Assembly: GCA_001972305.1 (NCBI GenBank) | Contig: BDDD01000124.1 | Span: forward strand, 378,775 to 442,774 | DNA: 64,000 nucleotides | Source of the DNA: Cephalotus follicularis | Taxonomy: Eukaryota; Streptophyta; Magnoliopsida; Oxalidales; Cephalotaceae | Reading direction: 5' to 3' | Notes under the pieces: model-generated | What the model was told of the DNA's origin: nothing | Databases searched by the model: none | Seen by the model: only the letters and a program-made list of their open reading frames with translations | Part shown: positions 10,118 to 23,169 of the stretch, one piece after another | Numbering within the stretch: the first letter of the stretch is position 1 | Layout of the letters: every line of letters starts with the position of its first letter | Translations under genes and position numbers: made by a program

Positions 10118-11026
10118 CTATTGGTAGCTTAATGGGTCATCTTCCATAAGATTTACCTCTTGAGTGTCCTCAATTAGGAAGCTACCATAGTATTTATCAT
10201 GTGCTTTAGACATTCTACCCGACTTACGAGGAGGTTCTTGTGTGATTGTGGGTTGAACTATTTGATTTTCGACAACTTGACTTGGTCCAGGTAGATCCTC
10301 AATTTGTGCTGCTTTAGACTCCTCATCAAGCTCTACTTGGCTCCCATTATTTCCTTCTAAAAGGAATTCCTTCTTCAGAAATACAACATGTCTTGACACG
10401 AAGACATTACCTTCTGGAGAATAGTAGAAATAATACCCTTTAGATTCTTTAGGGTATCACACAAATATTCATTTTATGGATCTAGCTAGCAACTTGTCTA
10501 CATTTGTCCACTTCATATAAGCAGAACAACCTCAAATATTTAAGAAACCAAAATAGGGTTTCTTGCCTGTCCATATCTCATAAGGTGTATTAGGTGTAGA
10601 CTTAGTTGGCACCAAGTTTAGGGTATGGATTACCGTTTACAAAGCATGTCCCCAGAAAGATAGTGGAAGATCAATATGATTCATCATACTGCGTACCATG
10701 TCAACAAGGTACGATTCCTCCTTTAAAATACACCATTATGCTATGGTCTACTTGGAGGTGTCCACTATGAGACAATCCCATTGTCTTTGAGATAATCTAA
10801 AAATTCTGTGGAGAGGTATTCTCCACCATGATCTGATCGTGAAATTTAAAGACTTTCACCAGTTTGTTTCTATACTTCAAATATGTAGTCTTTGAACTAA
10901 ACTTCTAATTTATACCTCATTAGGTATAAATAACCATATCGCGAGTGACCATCAGTAAAGGTTATGAAGTAGGAATAACCTCCTCTTGCTGGAAATGTCA
11001 TAGGACCACAAACATCTGTATGTATA
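10118..11026 (-). pseudogene. Copia integrase C-terminal part and INT-RT linker (element M)
   Basis: From 11026 downward the minus strand reads HTDVCGPMTFPARGGYSYF and FTDGHSRYGYLYLMRYKLEV, the start of the integrase core (first catalytic D in HTDV). The rest of the core (10400-10900) is frame-broken but retains GLSHS-like and PNTPYEIWTGKKPYFGF-like text. The linker at 10399-10118 has SRHVVFLKKEFLLEGN and PPRKSGRMSKAHDKYYG. The N-terminal half of the same integrase lies at 23170-23430, on the other side of insertion X-1. Confidence 0.88.
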
Positions 11027-11039
11027 TGTAAGCCCCCAA

Positions 11040-11053
11040 TATATATATAAAAA
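11040..11053 (+). promoter_or_regulatory. TATA box of LTR X-1
   Basis: TATATATATATAAA, only 13 bp from the LTR start, followed by a purine-rich segment that would be the transcript leader. X-3 has no matching strong TATA at the same place, so the call is moderate. Confidence 0.5.
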
Positions 11054-12284
11054 GGGGGAATTATGCGCCCGTATGTAAAAGAGAAAGAGGGGGGACTCGG
11101 GCGCATAGCTCCTGAGAATGGCAAGAAAGAGAGATGAGAGAGCGGACACGTGAGGCAACAGAGAGCGGGAGGGAGAAAGAGACGTCAAGAAAGTCAAAGG
11201 CGCCGATGACAAGAGAGAGAAGCTGGCGACGCGACGGTAAGCGTCCTTTTCCTTTTCTTCTCTTTTCCTTTTCTTCTTCCCAATGCTGTCCTCTCAGCTG
11301 AGCTCTTTCACCTTCGATTTCTTTGCGGGTTGGGGGTCAGTTTTTTCCTAGAAGAGCAACTCTTCGCCTTTTGATGGCTATTGAGGTGATTTCTGATCGA
11401 AATCGGCCTGAATCGGGTGAATAAGTTAACTCAATCGCCTTGACTTCCTGTCACTTGTGAAATGGCATTTGGCGCCGAGTCACGGCGAGTTTCGATTGCC
11501 AATGGTTTGACCGAAGACTTTTAATGCCGATGATGGCGTGATCAAAGCTAGATGAACTTCTCGGAGCTCTGGTGAGGCTAACTCATGTCGATTCTTGGCT
11601 AGTCTCAGTTGTAGACGCCTAGAGCTGAAGGTTGTGAGACGTTTTTTGTGAAGTGACTGAAGTTGTGGAAGTCCGGCTAGTCAACTCAGTGAGTTGGACT
11701 CACTGCCGGTCATGACGGCGTGTTCTGTGGCGAGTCAAGGAATGTTTTCAGCAGCATTGTGTAGATCGGCCAATTTGCAGCCTGTTGGTGGCGCGGCCGG
11801 GGCCTGGTGTGTTGGCCAAAATTTGACCGAGCTCCGGTGGCGACAATGTTTGATTCCTATGTGTAAAGTTTAACGAAAATGTATTGTGTATGTAGTGTAA
11901 AGAGGCTAGCCCGTGATAGTTGTTACAGCGATGCTAAGAGAGCATTTGGCGTAAGAAGAGCTCTATTTTTGTAACGGTAAGTGGAGCCAAAGGAAGAACC
12001 AGATGCAGTTCAGCAACAGATGGAAATGAAAGGCAGTAGAATCTGCAAGTTCAACGTCGAGGTAGGTTATATTATTTTTCTTGCATTCATGCATTTTGAA
12101 TGAATTGTATGGACATGATTGTTAATTAATGATTGTGTGCTAAATGGATTATCACTGTTATGCATGATTGAATATACATGTTAGAGGGATGGTTCATTGG
12201 TACTAGGTATGGATTATAAATGGATTTTGAAACGTTTTTTAATATGGTTTTCGAACTGTTTTCCAAACTGCTATTTCTATTAAA

Positions 12285-12384
12285 ACCGTCGATGCTTTTA
12301 TGTCTTTAAAACTAAACTCGTCAACGCTCTGTGTTTTACTTGCTGGACTAGTGACGCTTAAGCATTAAGTGTCGACGCCCAACA
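12285..12384 (+). repeat. GTCGACG-box cluster of X-1, left half
   Basis: Boxes at about 12287, 12318, 12350 and 12370 (GTGTCGACGCC). The cluster is interrupted by insertion Y and resumes at 16140. It lies about 1.26 kb from the LTR start; X-3 has its counterpart at 32223-32305. Confidence 0.75.
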
Positions 12385-12389
12385 CAGAC

Positions 12390-15300
12390 TGTCACACTCG
12401 TTCTCGACTACACCCGATATCCTACCGAGAACGGATACGACAATCCACATGATAACTTCCTTTCGGAAGTCACCACATGGTTTTGTAAAACCCACTTTAA
12501 ACATTGAAATTCAATAAGTTACACTTTTCCGAAAAAACCTTGAAAATTTTTCTAACTCTTAAATTTTTACGAAAATCGGGCATTAGTATCCGTTTATCAG
12601 ACCATGCCCCCTGTAAAGAAAACACAGTTTATAAATTGGGCTAAGCCCTCAGCATACCAAAAGGAAGACAAAGAAAATATGCATGGGTTGGGCTCCCCCT
12701 CAACCATATTATCAAAACATGAAAGTAAATAGTGCTCGGCCCTTCAATAAACATTCATATAAAACATAATAAATGCATAATTCAAAAATTGACGTTGTAA
12801 GTGATATGCACGTGCTGAAACTCCGGTAAGCATGCCTTGCCCTTGTGGTCCATCAACGATTAAAGCTGACTTATCTACCGCTTACCATAATCTAAAATGG
12901 AAAACTGATAGGGGTTAGTCCAAATGACTAAGTTAGCTGGGACAATTCATTTCCTAATGCATCCATACAAACAACCGGATGCGTTGAAAGAAATATATAT
13001 GGTAATCAAAAGTATAGGTTACAAATATAAGAGAGTCCATGAAAAGAACAAACTCATTAATAAGACTCCAAAAATAGAAGATCACAAGCTCAATAATGGA
13101 AATGATTATACGATTTATGTAACAGGCTTTAAACCCAAAATAAACATCTGAATATCCACTGAATAACAGCACAAACAAAAATAATGCCATGCGAGTATAA
13201 CAAGATCACAATGAATCAGGATACAATGAATATCAAGAATCAGAGACATGATCATGAATAATAAATAAGGTATGTGCCCATAAAGAAACTAATAACATTA
13301 GAGGATAAATCAAGAATGTGCCCATAAAAATTTTAACATATGGGGATGGTGGTATAACTATAATGTCATCATCATATCTCGTATCAATGCTATAACTGTT
13401 CTGCTCTACCATATCTTTATCATATCATCATGACATCATCCTCTTCATATCTCATATCATCCTTATCATATCCTCCTCATGCACCAGTGCAATATCTCAT
13501 GCCACCGCTATATCCCATGTCTCAACACAGCCACACAGACTATATATCCTCTCTGCCTCGTCCGAGGGACCGACATATCATCACACGGACCCTAGCCCTC
13601 GTTCGGAAATCAACGTGCATGTTTCTCAACCTCGTCCGAGGGGCTGGCATACCTCTGCATGGACCCAAGCCCTCGTCCGAGAAGCTGCATAACTCATATC
13701 TCGCACGAGGGGACGACGTATCTTAACGCACGGACCCTGTCCCTCGCCGAGAAACTCACTGTAGTCATCATACCTCGCACGAGGGGCCGGTGTATCACCG
13801 CACGGACCCTAGCCCTCGCAAAGAGGCTAATCCATATCATCCATGTCCCGCACGAGGGGTCGACATATCAATGCATGGACCCTGGCCCTCGCCGAGAAAT
13901 CAAGTGCAATCAGATAACCAAACACGGTCCGACATGTGAGTAATGGAGCAGCTCTGCTGCACTCATACTCAGCATACCATCATAGACAATAGTATACCAC
14001 AGATCCTGGTATGGAACCCGGGGGCAGATCCCATATAACATCCCATCATAGACCAATGGGTATGCTAAGGAGAATTGAGCATCGAACATACACCTCACCT
14101 TGGACCGGCATGTATCATAAGTCACAACTCATACAGTACCCAACATCAGAATACAAAATACGAGATCAACGATACATAAAGAAAAACAAGAAGGTGACTT
14201 AGTCAGCCAGAGTCTATCATATAACAGTCAAATAACAAGCTCAACATAAGACATGTGGGATTCAAATCCCGATCAAATCATCAATAACAAACAAAAGGGC
14301 ACATATAGAAACAAGTGTCTCAAAGATAATATAAAGGAAGGGAATGTCCCACTCACTGATTTATGGAAAGTATCAACTGATGATTATCCCCTCAATAGTT
14401 CCAGATCGAAAGCGTTATCCAAGTCTACAGCGTTTTTATATGATAATATCCATAAGAATACTTTCCACGCTCATAAAATATAAAATGCACGTAATATACA
14501 TCTAAGCTATACCACAGCCATGTTCCCCCATATTAGCACTCACTAACATCTTTACAACTTTATGAATCCCAAGGATTCACTAACATATCATTTTCATATG
14601 TCTTCCTATAACCACTTTAATATAACATAATCTACATTTTACTTGAATATGTATATATTCACTTATTAATACTCCTCATATTATCATAGCATAAAAGCAG
14701 AACACACCCTTATCAATTATTATTCAAACAAACATAACAATTTAAGGAACATATCCTCATCCATTCTCCTTTAAGAAACCCGAAATTAAAAAGAGATAAC
14801 AAGGAAGCTTAAATCATGCTAATATACCACAATTACCCAATCTCTTCTTAAATCCCATTAAGAATTACTTCCTCTTTTAACACTCAACCCAAATATTATG
14901 AGCCATATAGCAAGCAATTTATCTCATAACTTCTTCAATGCTAATTCAACAAGTTAACATATATGCTCACTTACCAATATTATTCCATATAACCATTTTA
15001 TCATTCACACTTCAAAGTCTAATAATCACAAGTCATCTTCTTTCCTCACATGAGCCAAAGTTATGAACAACGAGAGATTTAATTCATTTCCAATTCTAAA
15101 TCCTTCATTAATTATGATATTCACTTTACAATTCACCATTCACTATCAAAAGCTTATTAGATCACATCTAAACAGTAGAACGAAAGCGGATTGCAACTGA
15201 CCAAAAGAAAACTATTATTGTCATCGTCTGGAACTCTGCCATCTTTTACCCTGCACAAACAACACATATCCGTTACCACCTACGTACAAGAATCACAATA

Positions 15301-16134
15301 ATGTCTCCATCGGAGCTCCGGACAACCCGAGTTCTAGCCAGACTCTAGCCAACACCATGGAGGTCCGTCGCCAATAAAAACAGTTCCCAAATTAGACAAT
15401 CTACACACTGGTAACCGAAACTCCACGTGACTCACCATGAAACGCGCTGTCATGGCCGGCAGCGAGTTTGACGCACTGAGTCGACTCGCCAGATTTCCAA
15501 CAGTTCCGGCCACCTCACAAACCGGCCTCAACAAGTCCCGCTCTACACGTCTATGCCCATGACTCGGCATGACTCGGCGCTAATCGTGGCGTCACAGCCG
15601 GCAGCAAGCCAAGGTGACTAAGTTGACTGAGCACCTAGAATCCGGTCGATTCTGACCAAATAACGCCTCAATGGTCATCACGATGGACGAAGATAGTCTC
15701 CACGATGGAAACCGGCCCCAACCGTGATGCTACCGACGGTGGGGAAGCAGTGACAGTGGCATTCAGCGCGGTAGAGAAGAAAAGAAATGAGAGAAAAAAA
15801 AGGAAGAAGAAGAAGAATACCTAGCAGGGAACTCGCCGTCTCGCCGTTTCCGACGCCGACGCCTTCATTTTCTCCGGTGCCACTCTCTCTCTGTTTATCT
15901 CTCGCTCTTTGATCTCTCTCCCTCACTCTTTCGTGTTCCACTGTTTTAAAAAATAACAGAAGGCACACGTGGTGCCTTCTAGAAACCGTGTCCCTTTGTT
16001 TTTTAGTTTAAGCCTGGCGTGTCTAACGCCTTCTAGATGCGTCCGGCTGCTTTTTTTTTTAACAATAATAATAATAATAATACGCTCACGTTTTTAACAT
16101 GACACACCCCACAAATGTGACTCGGGGTGTCACA
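12390..16134 (-). mobile_element. Y: solo LTR (chromovirus type, minus strand)
   Basis: It is bounded by TGTCACACTCG at 12390 and GGGGTGTCACA at 16134, with perfect 5-bp duplication CAGAC (12385-12389 and 16135-16139). On the minus strand it starts TGTGACACCCC and ends GTGTGACA. Length 3745 bp. Segments near 12585-12650 and 15700-15950 match the X family at the level of shared phrases (AAAATCGGGCAT, the GA-rich leader), so it is a related subfamily. It has a (TAA)n run near 16062-16081. No coding region; the ORFs called here are short and featureless. Confidence 0.92.
13556..13915 (-). repeat. Five-copy tandem repeat of 70-74 bp in LTR Y
   Basis: Units start near 13556, 13630, 13700, 13774 and 13848, each with CTCGTCCGAGG or CTCGCACGAGG followed by a GGACCC..GCCCTCG segment. 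The units are imperfect, so the array is old. Confidence 0.85.
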
Positions 16135-16139
16135 CAGAC

Positions 16140-16195
16140 AGTCGACACTTAGGTACTAAGTGTCGACGTCTAGTGCTAAGCGTCGATGCCTAATG
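16140..16195 (+). repeat. GTCGACG-box cluster of X-1, right half
   Basis: Boxes at 16141-16147, 16159-16169 and 16181-16190, continuing the cluster cut by Y. Together the two halves span about 155 bp of the original LTR. Confidence 0.75.
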
Positions 16196-16794
16196 CCCTG
16201 CCCTAGCCAAATTTAATGATTTTACATGATTATCAATCTGAAACGGTTTTACCCCCAAACGGATTCCATAGGAAGCTTCCCCAAAGCTTTCTAACCTATG
16301 AAAAATCCTCTTTTCATACTTTTTGTCTCTAAATCAATTTTCCAATATATTTTTAAAGAGAAGTTAATGAAAGGGTTTTCAACATTCAAATGGATTTTGA
16401 AATGGTTTTCAATAAATGGTTAGGATAGCTAGGTTGGGACATCTGGACGCAGATATCCTAGTTGAACTTCCTCACCATTGTTTTTAAATTTCGATAGGGA
16501 CCAACAAAATGGAAATGGTTTATATAAATGGAAAAGGCTTTATGGTTATGGAAGAGGGTTTCAAAGGGTTTTGACGGATGTGGATCCTATGTGATCCTTT
16601 ATGGTAGGTCCCTATCTTTTAAATAGAAATATGGTTATGGGTTACGGCTGTGGTATGGATTTGTTATGGTTGCTATTGTTTGAGACCTATGAGATAGCCC
16701 ATTCATAATATTCGTTTTCGTTGCGAGGATTATGCGTGTTAGGTCACATCCCTGGAGGGTATGGACATCTCTTTAGGGATGGACCAATGGAGCC

Positions 16795-16940
16795 TATGGG
16801 TTATTACCATTTTTTCGGCCTAAAATTTATTATGGGTTATGACCGTTTTTACAGCATAACATTATACTATGGGTTATGACCATTTTTACGGCATAACATT
16901 ATATTATGGGCTATGTCCTTTTTTACGGATTAACAATAAT
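16795..16940 (+). repeat. Short tandem repeat in X-1 (about 42 bp, three copies)
   Basis: Copies of TATGGGTTATGACCGTTTTT with a trailing ACGGCATAACATTATA segment. In the matching place X-3 instead carries a different repeat (31430-31640). Confidence 0.7.
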
Positions 16941-18455
16941 GTGATTAGCGTTATCTCTCCCCCACTTGGCTACGACCCTGAAAGGGTAGGTAGTCGGTGG
17001 CAGTACTACCTCGGGTCGGAGGGGCAGAGTAGTACTCAGACCTAAGGATTGATTGTCCCCATGGATGGTTATGGATTGTTTATGGAGTGTCTATAGGCCT
17101 ATGGCCTTTGATGTGTTTGGGATTAGCTAAGTATACCACCGGTTAGGGAAGGTTGGTATACTGAAGCTGTCCACAATTTTCATTCATACATATGACATAC
17201 CATACATATTCTTATATCTGTTACATCGCATGGCACGTTATTGTTATATCTGTTGCATGCATGGCATATCGTTATATGGGTTTCATACATAGCATATAGT
17301 ATACCTACCCGAGCATATGTCACTGACCCATTTCATTGTAATGGAATGGGTCAGGCACATGTGAAGGATTGCAATGAGAAAGGCTGAGACGGATGGGTTT
17401 TCTATATCAGGTTTTGTTAGCCATGTTGTATATGGTTTTGTATATGGTTTGGTTATATGTTTTGTATAAAAGGGCCTTGTATTTATATCTGATCTGTATG
17501 GATGTTTAAGACCTGTTATGTATAAGAGACAAATCTAAAGATGTGTTGAAGATACGTTTTATTCAGCTATCGACTTGCTGACATGTGGCAGTGCTTATGA
17601 TATGTGTGTTGTTGTATTGGGTATGGATAGACCCATCATGTCGAGGTGTTGATATAAGTATCCTCCATATGTGTATGATGTATTCTTTAAGTTGTGGTTG
17701 CTGAGGGCTGAGCCCATTTATAAACTGTTGTTTCCTCCTTCGGGAGTGTGGATATATAAAATGTATTTTTTTAACAGGGGGCATAGTCCGATAAACGAAT
17801 ACATCATGCCCGATTTTCAGGAAATTACAAGAGTTATAATATATTCAATTTATTATACTGCTGATGAATATGATTGATTAAAGTTTTAAATTTATAGCAC
17901 TTTTTGGAGTATGTTTTATATGATATGAATGGATTGAAGGGACGGTGTTCACGCGTAACACACCCATTCCGAGTCTGGCAAATGCTTGAAGTGAACCTCG
18001 AGGAATCGGTGCGTTACGTGAGGTGAACTGTTACATCCTTTAGAGCTCTTGTCCAATGCTAATTTACATCATAAATCTCATGCATTTCAACATAATACAT
18101 AGCCTTGAATACCAACTTTAAACATTCTCATCTTATATAAAGATGTCAACCATAATATTCTTATATATTTACACAGGATCATCAGATAATACAGCGGAAA
18201 AACATTGTCTTATTACATGCCAAAGTATATTATGCAAACACTATTGCATAGTACAATTCCTTCACAAAACTTCTTCTTAAGAGCTCCCTCTAAAGCTCAC
18301 ATTCTCCATTTAATTCTTTCCTGAAAACATTTTTATTTGAAAACAAACATCGAAAGGAATGAACTCAAAATAGCTCAATAAGGTTTTCATTGTAAACACA
18401 TTTCATCATATCGCTATTCTAGTCAAAACTCATAGCTAGAACATTTTATACAACA

Positions 18456-21400
18456 TGACATGCCCCGTTCCAGAGCACCCCCGCCCGAGGACGGCCGTGC
18501 CATGTAGAAGGATCCCTCACCTGGATCCCTAACCAAACCCCAACAAACAACAAAGGCTAACGCTAAGGCCAGGGCAAGCATTAAAAACACACTGCCGAGG
18601 AGAGCCGCGCTCCCCAGGCCAAACGCACCCAAGGCATAAAATGAGAAAAGCCCAAAGAAACACACGGCAGAGCAGGGAACAAAGAAGGAATGGCAAAACT
18701 GTAAATAACCTTTACATAAAACCATTCCCAAAACTCGCCGTTTAACTAAAGGGAACGCACGTAACACCCACTGCCCAAACGCACCGTTCCACTAAAGGAA
18801 CATGCCAGAGGAGAGAGCCAGGGCAGAGAACGTAACACTACGTCTTGCCTGGGGTCCCGGGCAGGGGATGCCACCCCACCCAACACAGCATGACGTAACA
18901 CACGCCAGGCCTGCACTTCCATCCTAAGACATGCCTTCCCCGGACGAACCATCCTAGGGCATGTCCTCATTGGACGACTAACCACGGACATGTCCTCCCC
19001 AGGCATGTCGTCGCTGGGCATAACCCACACAAACAAGGATATGCTCAGGCACAAGGAAACAACAACCCTTAACACTAGGCTAAGCCTGGGATCAACACAA
19101 GGGCCCGGGGACAAATGCCAACCATTGGGACCACTACCCGAGGTCCCCCAAATGCTCAACTTAAACTAAGGAGATGGAATCTCACCCCGGTCAAGGACCC
19201 ATGGGATCCACCAGGGCTCACCGACCAAAACATCTCCAGGGACCGAGCTGGTCCGAGGTCAGGAGGATGTGAAAAACTAAAGAAAACTACCTACTTCCAC
19301 CTAACGCCTACGGCATGCCCGGGGACGCCACCATACCCTAGCTTAGGGTCAACCAACCCGAGTTGCAAAGTCAACCTAAGGTTTGACCAACCTTGAACAC
19401 TACAACCCCTCCCCCGGCATCTCAGCAGAGGTGCCACGCACAAAGGGCCAGGGGAGAAACACTTAAGTTTCACCAAGGCCAGGGCTGGGGAGACCTACTC
19501 CTCTGCCCATGGTCAAACAACCCTCGAACTCATATGTCATCCCTGCACGCCCAAACACACAGGATAAACAACACCAGAGCTGGGAAAATAGCTCAAACAA
19601 CAAGTTATATAAAACAAGAAATTTATATACATGGTCCCGGGCAAGATGCCAAGGACCCACATCATCCAAAAAGCATATACATGTTTACAAAAAGGAGATT
19701 TGCAGTACATAGAACTCAACAAGTCTATACAAAAACCCCCATGAATGTCCCCAAATGCATGAAGATGCCCGTGGCGTAGGAGCCATCCTAAGGTGCTACA
19801 TCATCGTCTACCTCTTTCAACTCATTGTCCGTAGTAGATCTCAAGAACCCTGTTGCCCCGCTTCCCCTACACACAAAACTGAGAGGGGATTAGTCCAACT
19901 GACTAGTGAGTAAGATCAAGAAATATCCTAGGCAAACCCACTTCCACCGGGGGTGCCAAGAGCCAAGGAAAACATTTCCTGCCCCAACTGGGCCAAAGGA
20001 CAACCCATATCCCCTACTCAACAAAACAAGGCAGAGGTGAAATACACAAGGATATCAATAACAAAGAAAAGCCCGAGGAAACGTCAGAGCTACCAACTCA
20101 ATGACTGACCTCAAGGAAAGAAGATAAGCAACAGGTTATATGCCATAACATGCCAGGGATCCAAGGATCAACAAAAGATCAACTCTAAGGATCAACAATT
20201 CTCAAGGGGACTACTGGTACTGTATCAAACACAAGCACATTCCACACACGCACATGCACACATCAAACTCGCACACTTCCATAGCCGGAACCACCTCGGC
20301 AGCATAAATAACAACTCCGTTGACGTTCTATCAACGCGGTCATGTGCTACAGGACTAAACACATCCCTCATATACGCATATAGATACCCACTTCCAGAGC
20401 ACCGCATGAACATCGATAGAAGGGCTATGCAAGCACTCCTCCCCCGGCAATCATACGTTAGCGCACCTCACTACATGAACCTCGATCGAGAGGCTACGTA
20501 AGCCCACCCCCGTCGGCAATCACGAGCTCAGCACTACACTAGGTGAACCTCGATCGAGGAGCTACCTCGTCGGCAATCACATAGCATTAGTATAATCCAA
20601 GGGCCCCGCGAATCACCACTCAGCTCCACCTTTGATGAAATAACAGAGGAGAACATCGGCTCAGAGGTAAGTGTATCACCACTTAGACCATCTCGTGCCG
20701 ATAATCTCTCATACATACCCAAGTAACCAGTAACCAGTACTTGAGGACAACAACACATGATATCAAATAAATCATGAATACTTAAACAGAGAGGGGAAAC
20801 AACAAGTTCAACCCAGGTATCGAGTCCTCAGCTCGGAAACAACAGTATTCACATGCAATATCAACAAGATGACAGGAGAAGAAATCCTAGTCAAAGATAA
20901 TATCCTGGAAAGGCATATAAACAATAAACTCTCAGTTATCAATTGATAGAAAGAAGAACATCCCACTCACTAGTCCAGTAGCTTCCTCAGCTAGCTCCCC
21001 TGTTGTGCGGACTCCGTGCCTAGATCTTCCTCTGCACGACCAACACACAATAACGCTTAGCTACCATGAACAACAACTCTGAAGCTATGCATGAACCACA
21101 TACATCTATGAAAACCAAGACGAAGCTCCTTCTCGGCCTCAAAGATCATGCCTGCACAACCATGCGACGCACCAAAACACATTGAGGAGGACACTCACCT
21201 GCTAGACGCGTAGACGGGTGACAGAAAGTCCCAACCTCAACCAGTGATCAAAGCTTCAGAAGAAAGACAAAGAAGAAGGATGAAAGTTGAAAGCTCACTC
21301 TCCCAAAATGCTTCTTCAAGCGTGAGATGATAGATATGATATGTGCCGAAGTCAACTGTCAAGCTTCCTAAGCAAGCTTTGCACACATCCCAACACCACT

Positions 21401-21540
21401 AAACAAATATCTCTTAACCACATACAACATTGGGCCTCCACCAATCCCAAACCAAACCATCACCAAGGAGGAAAGAAAAGAAAAAAAATTTCCCCCAAGC
21501 CCAAACATCAATTTACCCAAAATTAATGCGGGCCATTACA
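18456..21540 (-). mobile_element. Q: solo LTR of the V family (minus), inside N
   Basis: Plus-strand ends are TGACATGCCCCGTTCC and GGGCCATTACA; on the minus strand it starts TGTAATGGCCC and ends GGGGCATGTCA, like V. The flanks CAACA and AAACA differ by one base. It is GC-richer than its surroundings. Imperfect 60-bp repeats with GAACCTCGATCGAG lie at about 20405-20580. Predicted ORFs of up to 137 codons (18746-19159) show no domain and are not conserved in V or S. An imperfect 40-bp duplication lies just outside both ends (18415-18450 and 21549-21586). Confidence 0.88.
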
Positions 21541-22408
21541 AAACATATCTCTTTTCTAGTTAAAATTTGTAACTAGAACATTTCATAAAAGATTGAAGTT
21601 ATAAAACCTTAATGAACCCTTTCACACCTCTTCATCAGGGCATTGTGCACTCCCCAATTACTATCCTTACATCACATGCATGTCCGTGAGCATCTCACTC
21701 CATAACATTAATCCATTTCGGATTCATTCCCCTTGGATCGCAAACCAAGGGTGGTTCATTTCATCATTTCATAAAACATTTCATAATACTTTGAGCGATC
21801 AGCTCAAAGCATTCATAAACATAATTGTATAACATTTCTTTCACAATACACAAGCATTTCTCTTCGTTTCAGTAATGTAACTCAAAACATTCACAAAACA
21901 GCTTTGCATAACATTTCTAAATCTTGAATTTCATATAGAAATAAGCACTTTCAGAGAAAACTTAAAACATAAAGATTAAAGTAGACGTATTCACGAATTC
22001 AGAAAGCTCAGGGTCATCAAAATTGGTGGAGAATCCAATCTATTATGAATTTTTAAAGTGGCTGGTTCTCTGTTCTAGCAATACAGGAGTAGTAAAATGA
22101 AACATGACTGGTCATCAAGAATTCGATAGAATTTCAAGTTGTGCAAAACATAACAGTTAAAGTAGACATCTGAAAGTTTCTAAAACATTAAACCATTCAA
22201 AAATCCATCAAGAATTGAGAAATATATGAATAAAACAATCTACTGCAAATTTGAATCAAAACAGAGGAAACTTTCATAAAAATGGGTGTTAGATTTCCTT
22301 ACTTTACTTTGATCTCCTTCTCTCTTGCCTTCCCACGAATTTTCCTCTTATTCGCAGAAGAAAACTCTTCCTTTCCTCAGCCAAAATGACTGAACTTAGC
22401 CTTCATTG

Positions 22409-22420
22409 CCTATAAATAGG
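22409..22420 (-). promoter_or_regulatory. Possible TATA region of LTR N
   Basis: CCTATAAATAGG, nearly palindromic, lies about 215 bp downstream (minus sense) of the box cluster. Z has CCTATAAATAG in the equivalent place and W has CTATATATATG. Confidence 0.5.
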
Positions 22421-22634
22421 CTGGTAGCTTGAGGAGCAAGTCTTCTCCCTCTTTCTCATGACTCAACACTCTTAGTTGCCCATGTGCTAAATTTAATCCA
22501 ACCAAATGGTGACACTTGTTATATCATCTGAAAATATCTCAAATCCTTCTCCCCTGGCCTACTACGTGTCTATAATTAATGAATTTAACTCAAAAAAATG
22601 ACAACAAGTCATACTTTGGCAACTAGTCTGCAGC

Positions 22635-22945
22635 TCAAAGCGTCGGCGCTTAATTCCAAGCGTCGCCGCTTTACGGGCTTGTTGTAAGCTTTCCAATAGG
22701 TACGCATGGCAAAGCGTCGACGCTTAATTCCAAGCATTGCCGCTTTCAGGCCTTGTCCGGGTCAACTAAAACACTTGACTTCAAAGTGCTAAAGCTTACA
22801 TTTGGAGCATCATCGGTTGCACCAATCGTCGCTACTTTCATCCAAGCGTCGTCGGTTAGAGGAATTTGTCCAAATTGAAAATGTCCTATTTTTAACTGGC
22901 GTTAGAAGAGGTCCAAGCATTGACGGTTTACTACCAAAGCGTCAT
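22635..22945 (-). repeat. GCGTCGACGC-type box cluster in LTR N
   Basis: Boxes AAAGCGTCGGCGCTT, AAGCGTCGCCGCTTT and AAAGCGTCGACGCTT and decayed forms at about 22638, 22659, 22713, 22734, 22826, 22843, 22915 and 22938. Position 180-490 bp from the LTR start, as in Z, W and T. Confidence 0.8.
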
Positions 22946-23169
22946 TACATAACTAATAGAAATACAAATCATATCACGAGTCATATCATGGGTTATATCA
23001 CCGAACCCCCGAACCCCCCGAGTGTTAGGGTCATATCACGGGTCCCTTGAAATATTCGCCAACCTCAAAATAGAAATCATATTTCCATAACTAATATCTC
23101 TAATGAAAATTCTGGTCATTACATCACGTGTCGAGTCATGGGGGTTTCCACATTGTTTGGGGCGTGATA

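Larger units (their letters stand above)
17954..23123 (-). mobile_element. N: solo LTR of the Z family (minus), with nested Q
   Basis: Flanked by a perfect duplication TCACG (17949-17953 and 23124-23128). The plus-strand ends are CGTAACACACCC (TG changed to CG) and GGTCATTACA. Its sequence near 17954-18060 parallels the start of W and the reverse complement of the end of Z, so Z, N and W are one family. Net of Q it is about 2080 bp. The reverse strand would give TGTAATGACCAG at its start, then a box cluster, then a TATA-like site. No coding region. Confidence 0.9.
11027..23169 (+). mobile_element. X-1: chromovirus-type solo LTR, split by nested insertions
   Basis: It starts TGTAAGCCCC and ends TTTGGGGCGTGATA (final CA changed to TA). 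It sits inside M's integrase; flanks GTATA (11022-11026) and GTAAG (23170-23174) are each one change from a common five-base duplication that restores the integrase frame. Subtracting nested Y and N leaves about 3218 bp, matching the 3' LTR of X-3 (3147 bp net). Its own pieces are 11027-12384, 16135-17948 and 23124-23169. GA-rich sequence follows a TATA box at its start. No coding region. Confidence 0.85.

Noticed and set aside
13430..14202. Series of ORFs of 60-98 codons in LTR Y
   Set aside because: They derive from the 74-bp array and flanks, in several frames on both strands, without any domain.
16062..16081. (TAA)n run as a sign of a LINE or SINE tail
   Set aside because: It lies inside LTR Y, whose ends and target duplication are clear, and no LINE or tRNA-derived head is next to it.
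18746..19159. 137-codon ORF in LTR Q
   Set aside because: No domain, no matching ORF in related LTRs V and S, and it lies in a GC-rich LTR where long chance frames are expected.
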